DNA of 64,000 nt from Bog-793 sp963803025 (GCA_963803025.1 CAWDKZ010000020.1:124001-188000); one strand, 5' to 3'. Shown: positions 50,056 to 59,038, numbered from the stretch's first letter. Program-made: numbers and translations. Notes: a model not told the origin generated them from the sequence alone.

Positions 50056-51927
50056 ATGAGATTCCGAGCCCGTGTTCGAGCGAGCCAGATGCGAGCAGGG
50101 GGCCTCCATCGATTGGCCTTGCTCGTCCTGGCATTGGCGCTCGTCGCGACGGTTTGCGCCGCGCCGCCGGCGGTGGCTTCCGCCAAGAAGAAGGCCGAGC
50201 CCGTGGTCGCCAAGAAGAAGGCCAGTCCCGGCGGGACGGTCACGTTCGCCTTTCAGCCGACGGACGAGTTCAGCTGGATGCTGCCGCTCGAGAACGGCGC
50301 CAACGAAGAACCCTGGGAGTTGAGCACGGACGAGTGCCTCTGGCTTCCTTTGTACTTCGAAGGCAAGGGCAGCGATCCGGTGATCGACTATGCGCGGAGC
50401 CTCGCCGATCCCCCCGTCTATTCGGACGGTGATCGAACGATCACCATCAAGCTCAGGCACTACGTGTGGTCCGACGGCAAGCCGGTGACCACCCGCGACA
50501 TCCAGTTCTTCTTCAACATCTACAAGGCCGGCGAGTCGAAGATCGCGACGTACGTGCCGGGCGAGTTTCCCGACAACATCACGCGCGTCGATTACCCGAG
50601 CGCGACGACCTTCGTGATTCACCTCGACCGGTCCTACAGCGAGCAGTGGTACACGGACAATCAGCTCGTCAACATCGTCCCGATGCCGCAGCAGAGCTGG
50701 GACCGCGAGAGTACAGGAGGGCCGGTCGGCGGCTTCGATCTGACGTCGGCCGGGGCGACGAAGGTCTTCAACTTCCTCTACGGCCAGTCGGAGCAGCTCT
50801 CCAGCTACGCGAGCAACCCGCTCTGGAAGGTTGTCGACGGCCCCTTCACGGTCACCAGCTACGACTCGGTGACGGGCAGGACCGAGCTCACCCCGAACGA
50901 CTCCTACGACGGGCCGGACCGGGCACGCCTGGCGCACGTGATCCTGGAGGACTTCCCCTCGGCCGCCGCCGAGGTGGACGCCCTCCGGTCCGGCGAGGTC
51001 GACTACGGCTACATCCCCTACAGCGACTACGGCCTCGTCGGTTACTTTCAGAGCCACGGCTACACGGTCGCTCCCTGGGCGCCGGACTACGAGCAGTCGG
51101 TCGAGGTCGGTTTCACGAGCAAGGTCTACGGACCCCTCGTCGATCAGCTCTACATCCGACAGGCCCTGCAGCATCTCGTGAACGAGAACCTCTACCTGAA
51201 GACGACGCTCGACGGAGTGGGGCAGCTCACCTACGGGCCGGTCCCGAACATCCCCGGGTCGCCGTATGTGAGCCCGGCCGAGCACCACGACCCGTATCCC
51301 TATTCGATTGCCGCGGCGCGGTCGCTCCTCGGGGCCCACGGCTGGAAGGCGGGCGCCAACGGGGTCATGGTCTGCGAGCGTCCCGGCACGAAGGCGAACG
51401 AGTGTGGCGCGCGCATCGACAAGGGCCGGAGCCTGACGCTGGCGTTGAGCTTCACCATCACCGATCTCGTCGAGCTCGCCTCGCAGGCGGAGGCGTTCCA
51501 GACGGCGGCGAAGTCGGCGGGGATCCAGATCAACCTCGACCCGCAGAGCGCGACGACCCAGTACTCGCTCGACGGCGTCTGCCCGCCGGGACCATGTAAC
51601 TACGCGCTCGCGCTCTACCCCCTGTGGTTCACCGACTACGGGGACCTCGCGATCCTGCCGACGCTCGAGCAGCAGTTCGCCAAGGGCAACTACTACGGCG
51701 GGGGCTACTACTCGCCGACCGCGCAGCAGCTGATCGAGGCCGCCGAGGAGCACTCGGGGTTGAGCTACCTCTACCGGTTGGAGAACTACATCGCGACGAA
51801 CGAGGCGGCGATCTGGTGGCCGACCGGCGACAACCAGATCTCCGTCGTCTCGGACCGCCTCAAGGGATGGTCGCCCCAGCTCGCTTTCGGGAACATCACC
51901 CCGAACGAGTGGTACTTCCAGTCGTAG
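50056..51927 (+). CDS. Oligopeptide ABC transporter substrate-binding protein
   Basis: A 623-residue family 5 solute-binding protein. Residues 1-43 are a Sec signal peptide (basic start, hydrophobic LALLVLALALVATVCAA, cleavage after AVASA); the Cys is not in a good lipobox, so it is probably not a classical lipoprotein. The mature part opens with a Lys-rich KKKAEPVVAKKKASPGG stretch, then the SBP_5 core: TITIKLRHYVWSDGKPVTTRDIQFFFNIYK, RTELTPNDSYDG, DALRSGEVDYGYIPYSDY and RQALQHLVNENLYLKTTLDG. It should capture peptides outside the cell for the permease encoded downstream. The ATG has AAGGAGG ten bases upstream. Confidence 0.92.
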   Translation: MRFRARVRASQMRAGGLHRLALLVLALALVATVCAAPPAVASAKKKAEPVVAKKKASPGGTVTFAFQPTDEFSWMLPLENGANEEPWELSTDECLWLPLYFEGKGSDPVIDYARSLADPPVYSDGDRTITIKLRHYVWSDGKPVTTRDIQFFFNIYKAGESKIATYVPGEFPDNITRVDYPSATTFVIHLDRSYSEQWYTDNQLVNIVPMPQQSWDRESTGGPVGGFDLTSAGATKVFNFLYGQSEQLSSYASNPLWKVVDGPFTVTSYDSVTGRTELTPNDSYDGPDRARLAHVILEDFPSAAAEVDALRSGEVDYGYIPYSDYGLVGYFQSHGYTVAPWAPDYEQSVEVGFTSKVYGPLVDQLYIRQALQHLVNENLYLKTTLDGVGQLTYGPVPNIPGSPYVSPAEHHDPYPYSIAAARSLLGAHGWKAGANGVMVCERPGTKANECGARIDKGRSLTLALSFTITDLVELASQAEAFQTAAKSAGIQINLDPQSATTQYSLDGVCPPGPCNYALALYPLWFTDYGDLAILPTLEQQFAKGNYYGGGYYSPTAQQLIEAAEEHSGLSYLYRLENYIATNEAAIWWPTGDNQISVVSDRLKGWSPQLAFGNITPNEWYFQS

Positions 51928-51933
51928 GCCGGA

Positions 51934-51976
51934 CCGCGGACGACAGCACGGCGCGACGCCGTGCTGTCGTCCGCGG
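51934..51976. terminator. Very long perfect stem-loop inside the opp operon
   Basis: A 19-base perfect inverted repeat (51934-51952 with 51958-51976), extendable to 20 base pairs with a three-base CGA loop. It begins seven bases after the binding-protein stop and lies 105 bases before the permease start. There is no T-run. It is probably a partial terminator or 3' mRNA stabiliser giving excess binding protein over membrane components. Confidence 0.75.
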
Positions 51977-52081
51977 CCTGCCGGGTGTCCGCGTCGTGGA
52001 GACGCCCGGACGTTGCGGCGGTAGGTTCACGGCGCGAGGCGGCCTTTTTGGGAGCGGCTCGCAACTGCGCTAAGGAGTCCG

Positions 52082-53023
52082 GTGCTCGGCTACTGCATTC
52101 GTCGACTGGCGCAAGCGGTCGTCGTCATGTTCATCGTCGCGGTCATCGTGTTCATCGTGCTGCACGCGTTGCCCGGGGGGCTCGTGCGCGCCCAGCTCGG
52201 CCCCAAGGCGACGGCGTACGCGGTGCGGGAGTTCACGATCCAACAGGGGCTGAACAAGCCACTCGTCGTGCAGTTCGGGATCTGGCTCTCGCGTGTCCTG
52301 CGGGGCAACCTCGGCTTCTCCTACAAGCAGAACCAGACCGTCGTCTCGCTCCTCGCGGCGTACGTGCCGCGCACCTTACTGCTCGTCGGCTCCTCGATGC
52401 TGATCGCTCTGGCGATCGCGGTGCCGATGGGCATGATCCAGGGTCTGCGCCGCAACCATCTCGACGACCAGGGCATCACCGCGGCGATGCTCATCTGCTA
52501 CACGACGCCCAGCTTCCTCATGGGGAGCGTGCTCATCGTCGTGTTCAGCATCTGGACGAACATCGCCCCCTCGAACGCCTCGGACTTCGGCACGGGCACG
52601 TGGGTCGACTTCAAGGACCTCGTGCTACCCGTGCTGACGTTGGTCCTCGGCAACGTGAGCTACTTCAGCCGCTACATGCGTTCCGCGACCATCGACTCGT
52701 TGCTCGCCGACTACGTGCGGACCGCGCGGGCGAAGGGTGACCCGACCAGTCGGATACTCGTCCATCACGTCCTGCGCAACGCCTTCTCCTCGACGATGAC
52801 GCTGATCGGCCTGGCGGTGCCCTACGTGTTCTCCGGCTCCCTCATCATCGAGGCGCTGTTCGACTTCCCAGGAGTGGGGCTGCTGTTCTGGAACGCGGCG
52901 CAGAACCGTGACTATCCGGTGCTCCTCGGTGTTGTGCTCGTCGTGACGTTGGCCACGGTGATCGGCAATCTGCTCGCCGATCTCGGCTACGCCTGGCTGG
53001 ACCCACGGGTGCGCCTCAAGTGA
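52082..53023 (+). CDS. Peptide ABC transporter permease, OppB/DppB type
   Basis: A 313-residue permease with six membrane helices. The first helix and start (GYCIRRLAQAVVVMFIVAVIVFIVLHALPGG), the long periplasmic loop, and the coupling-helix motif DYVRTARAKGDPTSRILVHHVLRNA (EAA-type) are typical of OppB/DppB. The GTG start has a good AAGGAG seven bases upstream. Its TGA overlaps the GTG of the next gene by four bases. It pairs with the OppC-like part of that gene to form the membrane pore. Confidence 0.92.
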   Translation: MLGYCIRRLAQAVVVMFIVAVIVFIVLHALPGGLVRAQLGPKATAYAVREFTIQQGLNKPLVVQFGIWLSRVLRGNLGFSYKQNQTVVSLLAAYVPRTLLLVGSSMLIALAIAVPMGMIQGLRRNHLDDQGITAAMLICYTTPSFLMGSVLIVVFSIWTNIAPSNASDFGTGTWVDFKDLVLPVLTLVLGNVSYFSRYMRSATIDSLLADYVRTARAKGDPTSRILVHHVLRNAFSSTMTLIGLAVPYVFSGSLIIEALFDFPGVGLLFWNAAQNRDYPVLLGVVLVVTLATVIGNLLADLGYAWLDPRVRLK

Positions 53024-56000
53024 AGGCCGGCTCGGTCTCCGGCGGGGGGCCGTCCGCGCGTCAGGAGATGCTCCTCGGCCCGGCCGTGGCCGCGGTCGAC
53101 CCGGATCAACCGGGCGCGAAGGCTTACTGGCGACAATCGCTCTCCGCCTTCGCTGAGAACAGGATGGGCGTCGCCGGACTCGTCGTGCTGGCGGCGATCG
53201 TGGCGTTCAGCTGGCTCGGTCCGGTCCTCCACCCCACGAACCAGTTCGCGGCGAACCTTCTTCTGGAAAACGAGGCGCCTTCGATCCATCACCTGCTCGG
53301 CACGACGCCACAGGGGCGAGACGAGCTCGGTGCGCTCATGGTCGGTGGACAGAGCACCCTCGAGGTGGGAATAGGGGTCGGGGTCATCTCCACGCTCTTC
53401 GGCCTCGTGTGGGGCGCGTTCGCCGGTTACGTCGGGGGCCTCGTCGACGCCTTCATGATGCGCATCGTCGATGCACTGCTCTCGATCCCGTTCCTCTTCT
53501 TTGTCGTGCTGCTCGCTTCGCTCGTGCAGCCGACGCTGTTCTTGATCATCCTCGTCATCGCCGCGGTGAGCTGGCTCCCAACCGCGCGCCTCGCACGTGG
53601 CGAGACGCTCACCCTGCGAACCCACGACTACGTCGCGGCTTCGAGGGCCTTTGGCGCGCGATCCGACTTCATCCTGCGCCACCACATCTCGCAGAACCTG
53701 GTCGGCATCGTGGTCGTCAACGCGACCTTGAAAGTCGCCGACGCGATCACGCTCTTCGCCGCGATCAGCTTCCTCGGTCTCGGGGTCCCGCCGCCGGCGA
53801 CGAACTGGGGGAACATCTTGACGGACGGCGTGACGAACCTCTTCGACGGCTACTGGTGGCAGCTGTGGCCGGCGGCCGCGCTCATCGTGGCGACCGTCGT
53901 CGCGGCGAACCTCATCGGGGACGCGGCGCGCGACATCGTCGAGCCGCGCTTGCAGGCGCGCTCAGCGCGTGGGCGACGGCCGGAGCGGTGTCGTGAGCGG
54001 CGGGGCAGCGCAATCCTTGCCCGCTCCCGATCCCGCCCTCGCGGCGACCGAGGGGTGGCTCCGTCGGGCGGTCCCGGGGGCGGCGCGATGAGCGCGGTCC
54101 TCGAGGTGGAAGGGCTGCGGACCGAGTTCCGCCTCCGCCACTCCACCGTCGTGGCCGTCGATGACGTCTCTTTCCGGATCGAGGAAGGCGAGTGCGTTGG
54201 CATGGTGGGCGAGTCCGGCTGCGGGAAGACGAGCGTCGGGCTGTCCATCATGAGGTTGTTGCCCAACGTCGGACACGTGACGGCCGGCGCGGTCCGGCTG
54301 ATGGGCGAGGACGTCGTCGTGCTTTCGGAAAGAGAGATGTGGATACGCCGCGGCGAGAACATGGGCATGGTCTTCCAGGACCCCCTCACCTGTCTCAACC
54401 CGACGATGACCGTCGGCCGCCAGATCGCCGAGTCGCTCCGTGTCCACCGGGGTGTTTCCCGGAAGGCGGCACGTCTGCGGGCTCTCGAGGTTCTCGATCT
54501 CGTGGACATGCCCCAACCGCTCGAGCGGCTCAGAGCGTATCCCCACGAGCTCTCGGGGGGCCTGCGGCAACGCGTGATGATCGCGATGGCGCTCGCGTGC
54601 GAGCCCAAGCTTCTCATCGCCGACGAACCGACGACGGCTCTCGACGTCACCATCCAGGCGCAGATCCTTGATCTCCTCGACTCGCTGCGCCAGGAGCTCA
54701 ACATGGCGGTCCTGCTCATCACCCACGACATGGGGGTCATTGCCGGTCGCGCCGACCGCGTGCTCGTCATGTACGCGGGGAAGATCGTCGAGGCGGCATC
54801 CACCGAGGAAGTCTTCACGCGCATGCGCCATCCGTACTCCGAGGCCCTGCTGGCGTCGGTGCCTCGGCTCGACCAGGAAGCCTCCGTTCGCCTGGTGAGC
54901 ATCCCCGGCGTCCCTCCCGACCTGTCCCAACCGATTCCCGCCTGTCGGTTCGCTCCCCGCTGCCGATACGTCGAGTCCGACTGCAGGCAAGCGGATCCCC
55001 CTCTGGCGCCGGCGGACGCGAGCGAGCCTGACCACGTCGCAAGCTGCTTCCACCAGGTGGGAGCGGACGCCACGAGGGTCGCTTCTCCGCTGGCGGTGGA
55101 CCGGACCGCGCTGGAGCGACCGGTGCGGGTCGACGGGGAGGTCCCGTCGCCAGCGGGGGTCCCCATTACGGCAGGCGACGACGCGCCCGTGCTCCTCAGG
55201 CTCGATCACGTGGTGAAGGAGTTCCCCGTGAGCTCCGGCGGCGTCCTGCGGCGCTCCATCGGATCGATCAAGGCCGTCTCCGACGTCTCGTTCACCGTGC
55301 GGCAGGGGCAGACGTTCGGCCTCGTCGGTGAGTCGGGGAGCGGCAAGACCACGATCGGGCGAATGGTCGTCCTGCTCGAGCGGGCAACTCGCGGCAGGAT
55401 CCAGTTCAGAGGGGAAGCGATCACGGAGTTGCGGGGCGGCGCACTGCGTGCTCGCCGGCGCAACCTGCAGATCATGTTCCAGGACCCTTACGCTTCCCTC
55501 GACCCGCGGATGCGGGTGCGGACGATCCTCTGCGAACCACTGCTCGTCCAGGGAATCGGTGACAGGAAGAGCCGCGACCGACGCGTGGGGGAGCTCCTCG
55601 ACGAGGTGGGCATGCCGAGAGGCTCCCTCGAGCGGTACCCCCACGAGTTCTCGGGTGGCCAGCGCCAGCGCATCGGACTGGCCCGTGCTCTCACCCTCGA
55701 TCCCGAACTCATCGTGGCCGATGAGCCTGTGTCCGCCCTCGACGTCTCCATCCAGGCCCAGATCCTGAACCTCCTCAAGGATCTCCAGACCCTGCACCGG
55801 CTCACCTTTATCTTCATCTCGCACGACCTGGCCGTCGTGAAGTACATGGCGGACACCATCGGGGTCATGTACTCAGGCAAGTTGATGGAGATCGGGCCGG
55901 CGCGCGTTATCTACGAGAAGCCCGCTCACCCCTACACCCGGGTTCTCATCGACACGATCCCGGTGGCCGACGTCGGAAGAGGTCGGGCGATGAGGGGCAA

Positions 56001-56223
56001 GCACGTCGAAGGGGAGCTGCCCTCGGCGATGAACCCGCCCTCCGGGTGTCGGTTCCGCACGCGCTGCCCTTTCGTCCGGGAGATCTGCGCCCTCGAGGAG
56101 CCCGCGTTCCGGTCCTTCGGGGACCGCCACCTCGCCGCATGTCATTTCCCGCTGGAAACGCCCCACGTCGTCGCGGCGGGTGGGCGAGTCCCCACCGTCG
56201 CTCCGCAGTCGGAGCAGTCGTGA
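53020..56223 (+). CDS. Triple-fused peptide ABC permease-ATPase-ATPase (OppC-OppD-OppF)
   Basis: A single 1067-residue frame. Residues 1-310 are an OppC-type permease (six helices; EAA motif THDYVAASRAFGARSDFILRHH). About 311-356 is an Arg/Gly/Pro-rich linker. About 357-690 is ATPase 1: Walker A GESGCGKTS (397-405), signature ELSGGLRQRV, Walker B LLIADEPTTALD, then the Cys-containing oligopeptide tail (CRFAPRCRYVESDC). About 715-1067 is ATPase 2: GESGSGKTT (770-778), EFSGGQRQRI, LIVADEPVSALD and CRFRTRCPFVREIC. Permease-ATPase and ATPase-ATPase fusions are known; all three together is unusual. An internal ATG at 54088 might also start a separate ATPase. Confidence 0.85.
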   Translation: MKAGSVSGGGPSARQEMLLGPAVAAVDPDQPGAKAYWRQSLSAFAENRMGVAGLVVLAAIVAFSWLGPVLHPTNQFAANLLLENEAPSIHHLLGTTPQGRDELGALMVGGQSTLEVGIGVGVISTLFGLVWGAFAGYVGGLVDAFMMRIVDALLSIPFLFFVVLLASLVQPTLFLIILVIAAVSWLPTARLARGETLTLRTHDYVAASRAFGARSDFILRHHISQNLVGIVVVNATLKVADAITLFAAISFLGLGVPPPATNWGNILTDGVTNLFDGYWWQLWPAAALIVATVVAANLIGDAARDIVEPRLQARSARGRRPERCRERRGSAILARSRSRPRGDRGVAPSGGPGGGAMSAVLEVEGLRTEFRLRHSTVVAVDDVSFRIEEGECVGMVGESGCGKTSVGLSIMRLLPNVGHVTAGAVRLMGEDVVVLSEREMWIRRGENMGMVFQDPLTCLNPTMTVGRQIAESLRVHRGVSRKAARLRALEVLDLVDMPQPLERLRAYPHELSGGLRQRVMIAMALACEPKLLIADEPTTALDVTIQAQILDLLDSLRQELNMAVLLITHDMGVIAGRADRVLVMYAGKIVEAASTEEVFTRMRHPYSEALLASVPRLDQEASVRLVSIPGVPPDLSQPIPACRFAPRCRYVESDCRQADPPLAPADASEPDHVASCFHQVGADATRVASPLAVDRTALERPVRVDGEVPSPAGVPITAGDDAPVLLRLDHVVKEFPVSSGGVLRRSIGSIKAVSDVSFTVRQGQTFGLVGESGSGKTTIGRMVVLLERATRGRIQFRGEAITELRGGALRARRRNLQIMFQDPYASLDPRMRVRTILCEPLLVQGIGDRKSRDRRVGELLDEVGMPRGSLERYPHEFSGGQRQRIGLARALTLDPELIVADEPVSALDVSIQAQILNLLKDLQTLHRLTFIFISHDLAVVKYMADTIGVMYSGKLMEIGPARVIYEKPAHPYTRVLIDTIPVADVGRGRAMRGKHVEGELPSAMNPPSGCRFRTRCPFVREICALEEPAFRSFGDRHLAACHFPLETPHVVAAGGRVPTVAPQSEQS

Positions 56224-56587
56224 AGCGCCCAGGAAGCGCTCGTCCGCGACCGACCACGCGCGGAGGACAGGCCGCTCCTTGGCAGAGAAGACCGCGACGC
56301 CGGCCGCGTGAGGAAGCCCATGCCCGCTGGGAACGACGACGACCGTTCGACCGCCGGTCGGGCCGTGGGAGCTCCGGGCGGCCGCGTTCTCGCCGAGACC
56401 GGTGCGCGCCCTGCACGGTCGCGGGTCGAGCAACGCAGCCGGGACGCCGCGATCGTGCGACGCGGACGGCGGTCCCGGGGAAGCGGAACTGCTCGGTGGC
56501 TGTCTCGTGTTCAGGCAGATTGCCTGAGGAGTGCGAAATGTGCGGTCGCCGTGGTGGGGCGTACACCCGCCGGAAGGAGGTTGGCTC
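56224..56587. other. Intergenic region before the aminotransferase
   Basis: 364 bases with no gene in the first 280. The right end holds a 17-base perfect palindrome (56511-56527), a GAGGAG, a 17-codon ORF and an AAGGAGG, described separately. No terminator for the opp operon was recognised. Confidence 0.45.
56511..56527. promoter_or_regulatory. 17-base palindrome upstream of the aminotransferase
   Basis: TCAGGCA (56511-56517) and TGCCTGA (56521-56527) form a perfect 7-base inverted repeat around GAT. It abuts the GAGGAG that would serve the short ORF at 56538. It could be a repressor operator or a hairpin limiting ribosome access. Confidence 0.4.
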
Positions 56588-56591
56588 GTGA
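56538..56591 (+). CDS. Possible 17-residue upstream ORF (leader peptide)
   Basis: ATG at 56538, six bases after GAGGAG, opens an 18-codon frame encoding MCGRRGGAYTRRKEVGS. Its TGA overlaps the aminotransferase GTG (GTGA). The well-placed ribosome-binding site and the overlap suggest translational coupling; the AAGGAGG for the aminotransferase is read here as Lys-Glu. The peptide has no recognisable relatives, and a function of its own is speculative. Confidence 0.4.
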   Translation: MCGRRGGAYTRRKEVGS

Positions 56592-57730
56592 AGGAATCTC
56601 GCCTGCCGTGCTTCGAACTCGAGGAGTGGTTCCGTCGCTTTGCGTTCGTGCCAGGAATGGTCAATCTCTCGCCGAGCAATCCCGTCTCGCCGACGGTGGG
56701 CGATCTCCTCGAACTCACCGGGACGCCGCTCAGCGATCTCCGGGGACTCTCCTTGGACTACTCCCAGACCGCGGGGGTGTCGTCGCTGCGGCAGGCTGTC
56801 GCCGCGCTCTACGAAGATCTCGACGCCGAGCAGGTCGTCGTCACATCGGGCGCGACGGAGGCCGTCCTGCTCGTGCTCGAGGCGATCATCGATCGCGGTG
56901 CGCGCGTCGTGATCGAAAGCCCCCTCTACGGGATCTACGAACCGCTGCTGCACCTGTTGGGGGCGGAGGTGACGCGCTACGAGCTCGCGGCCCGCGACGG
57001 CTTCGAGTACGACTTCGACCGCCTAGAGCAACTGGTGCGAACCAGCCGCGCGGAGTTGTTGATCGTGAACCCGTACAACAACCCGACCGGACGCGGACTG
57101 GCGAGTGCCTCCTCGCTCGACACCCTTGTCGAGCTGTCAGCTCGTGCCGGCTGTCGGGTGATAAGCGACGACGTGTTCCGCTACGCGACCCTTCACGGCG
57201 TCGCGCTCCGCTCACCCCTCGATGCGGCGAGGGACGCCATCTCGGTCGGCGACATGACGAAGGCCTGGGGCCTCGGAGGGCTCCGCATCGGGTGGCTGGC
57301 CTGTCGGGACAGTTCGGTCATCGAGCGGGCGTTGAACACGCGGGATTACACGACGAACAGCAACTCAATCGTGAGCGAGAGGCTCGCGGAGTACGCGTTG
57401 TCAGTGCGGGGAAGACTCCTCGATTCCGCGCTCGACGTCGCAAGGGAAACCTGTTCGCGCGTTGATCAGTTCCTCAGGCACTCTCGGGGTGCACTGAGCT
57501 GGTACCCGCCACTCGGCGGTTACTGCGGGTGGATAGAGGTCCATGTCGACGACGCCCCGCCGGTGCCGGACCTGTGCGCGAGCCTGGTGAAGACGCGAAA
57601 CCTTCTGATGCTGCCCGGAGCCGTATTCGGACCGAAGTGGGATCGGTTCGTGCGCGTCGGCCTCGCAGTCGGGAGCGAGCGACTCGTCGCCGGGCTCGAC
57701 GCCTTGCTCGAGGAAGCCGGCGCGAGCTAG
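56588..57730 (+). CDS. PLP-dependent aminotransferase, class I/II
   Basis: A 380-residue fold-type I PLP enzyme. VVVTSGATEAVLLVLEAI is the phosphate-binding region, IVNPYNNPTGRGL contains the Asn165 that contacts the cofactor ring, ISDDVFRY the Asp194/Asp195 region, and SVGDMTKAWGLGGLRIGWLA the Schiff-base Lys225. The MTKAWGLGGLRIGW form is shared by a subgroup that includes capreomycidine synthase (VioD), but general aminotransferases also carry it, so the substrate is open. The GTG has AAGGAGG eight bases upstream and overlaps a 17-codon ORF. It follows the peptide importer after 364 bases and may process imported amino acids. Confidence 0.88.
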   Translation: MKESRLPCFELEEWFRRFAFVPGMVNLSPSNPVSPTVGDLLELTGTPLSDLRGLSLDYSQTAGVSSLRQAVAALYEDLDAEQVVVTSGATEAVLLVLEAIIDRGARVVIESPLYGIYEPLLHLLGAEVTRYELAARDGFEYDFDRLEQLVRTSRAELLIVNPYNNPTGRGLASASSLDTLVELSARAGCRVISDDVFRYATLHGVALRSPLDAARDAISVGDMTKAWGLGGLRIGWLACRDSSVIERALNTRDYTTNSNSIVSERLAEYALSVRGRLLDSALDVARETCSRVDQFLRHSRGALSWYPPLGGYCGWIEVHVDDAPPVPDLCASLVKTRNLLMLPGAVFGPKWDRFVRVGLAVGSERLVAGLDALLEEAGAS

Positions 57731-57884
57731 ACGGTGGGGCCGGAACCTTCGCGTGGAGCCGGTGTCCATCAGCCGGGGATCCGAACCGTCGCTTGTTCAC
57801 GACGGCGTTGTAGCCGATGGGCAGCGTCCGGAGACTCTGGGTTTCGCAGACCAGCGCTCGAGCCGCAGGTGGGATCCGCGATGG

Positions 57885-57890
57885 TAAACT
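57885..57890 (+). promoter_or_regulatory. Candidate -10 for the initiator tRNA
   Basis: TAAACT lies 15 bases upstream of the tRNA 5' end, a suitable distance for a short 5' leader. Confidence 0.4.
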
Positions 57891-57905
57891 CCTCTCTTCA
57901 ATCGT

Positions 57906-57982
<77 letters not shown>

Positions 57983-58693
57983 TCTGTAAACCCCATGTCA
58001 GAGGGGATGTCGCCGCTGGTGCCGGGTCTCGATCAACGACCTCGAACGTCACCAGTTGCGACTGCTGCGTGCCGAGCTGCGTGCCGAGTTGCGTGCCGAG
58101 CTGCGTGCCGAGCTCTGGCGCCAGGCGCCAGGCGGCAGGCAGAGAGTTGGTTCGTCAGGTGTGCCCGATGAGATCTGCGAGTGGCAGCCATGGCGGGTCA
58201 TCGTGCCCTTCTCCACCGCAACAGCGACAATTCCGAGAAGTGTCTGCTGCCGAAGTGAATTAGCCGGGCGGTTGGGCTTCAGGTCCAGAGCCGCGGCATG
58301 CTTCACAGCGCTGGGCTACGCAGATCGCCAAGTTCTCTGGTTTGGCCATGGGTCCGAACTACGTGTCGCAGACGGACGCGACCAGGGTCTTGAGCTCGCA
58401 GCGTCGCATCTTCACTCTGACTCGCGGTGTCGACCGGCGAGGAATCCAGTCGGGTGGTGTGACGTGATCGCGACTGCCCCGGTGCGGCTGCACATGAGGG
58501 ATACCTGCTCTGCTCGTTCGGGCGCGCATTACGGGCTGCCCGTCGAAATGCAGATCGCGGACTCGACGTGCACGCCTAGCGGCGGGAACAGAAGGCGGGC
58601 ATTCCGTGCGCGCTTCCGCGTGGACGCCTGCCCGGGCTCAGCGCACTACCCGCGAGACCACGAACCGGAGAGGTCGCTCCCGGACCCGGGCTA
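57983..58693. other. Long non-coding stretch after the tRNA
   Basis: 711 bases with no credible gene. Base composition is lower in GC than the core. The only clear structure is the 12-base tandem repeat at 58064-58111. No integrase or tRNA-end duplication was found, so an island integrated at this tRNA is suggested by position only. Confidence 0.5.
58064..58111. repeat. 12-base tandem repeat, four copies
   Basis: The unit GCTGCGTGCCGA occurs four times in a row; the third copy has one change (GTTGCGTGCCGA). In one frame it reads as repeated Leu-Arg-Ala-Glu and in another as Val-Pro-Ser-Cys, but no supported gene contains it. Confidence 0.85.
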
Positions 58694-59038
58694 CTACTCC
58701 GGCGGGGAGATGATGTCCTTCCGGATGAGCACGTTGCCAAAGAGCCGGCGCTCTCCGGTGAGAACGACGGCATAGGCGCCGCGGGCGGCCTCGTAGAAGG
58801 CGAACCGCTCCAAGGCACCCATCGGCCAGTGACGTCCCGCCTCCTCGTCGATGACGGCCTGAACGTGTTCCTTGACGGGAACGAGCTCTCCGGATCCGCT
58901 GCCGGCGTCCATCGTGTGCATCGGAGCGTCGACAAAGTCGTCCAAGGGCAACATGGTAAGGATGGCGGCTACCGTCTCGGGCGCGCGTTCCAGGGCGCTT
59001 GTCGGAGCACCGGATGCCGAAGCGAGTGAGCTGAGCAA
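58694..59038 (-). pseudogene. RbsD/FucU-family sugar mutarotase, 5'-truncated
   Basis: A 114-codon frame opening with TTG. The C-terminal part (RFAFYEAARGAYAVVLTGERRLFGNVLIRKDI) matches the end of L-fucose mutarotase FucU, including the FYE and GER segments and the GN-x-L-x-(R/K)-K tail. ETVAAILTMLPLDDFVDAP corresponds to the middle helix. The family N-terminus, with its conserved GHGD and D-x-N/H-FP motifs (about 45 residues carrying the catalytic His), is not present in this or adjacent frames. The gene is therefore probably a non-functional remnant of a sugar operon; the complete alpha-galactosidase lies 1.7 kb away on the same strand. Confidence 0.7.

Noticed and set aside
56308..57465. 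385-codon frame beginning MRKPMPAG overlapping the aminotransferase
   Set aside because: Most of it lies out of frame over a well-supported PLP enzyme, and the translation is Arg-rich without motifs.
58064..58111. CRISPR array
   Set aside because: The repeats are directly adjacent 12-base units without spacers, and there are no cas genes.
58056..58775. 239-codon plus-strand frame containing LRAE repeats
   Set aside because: It is created by the 12-base tandem repeat and runs antisense into the FucU-like sequence; no domain or start signal.
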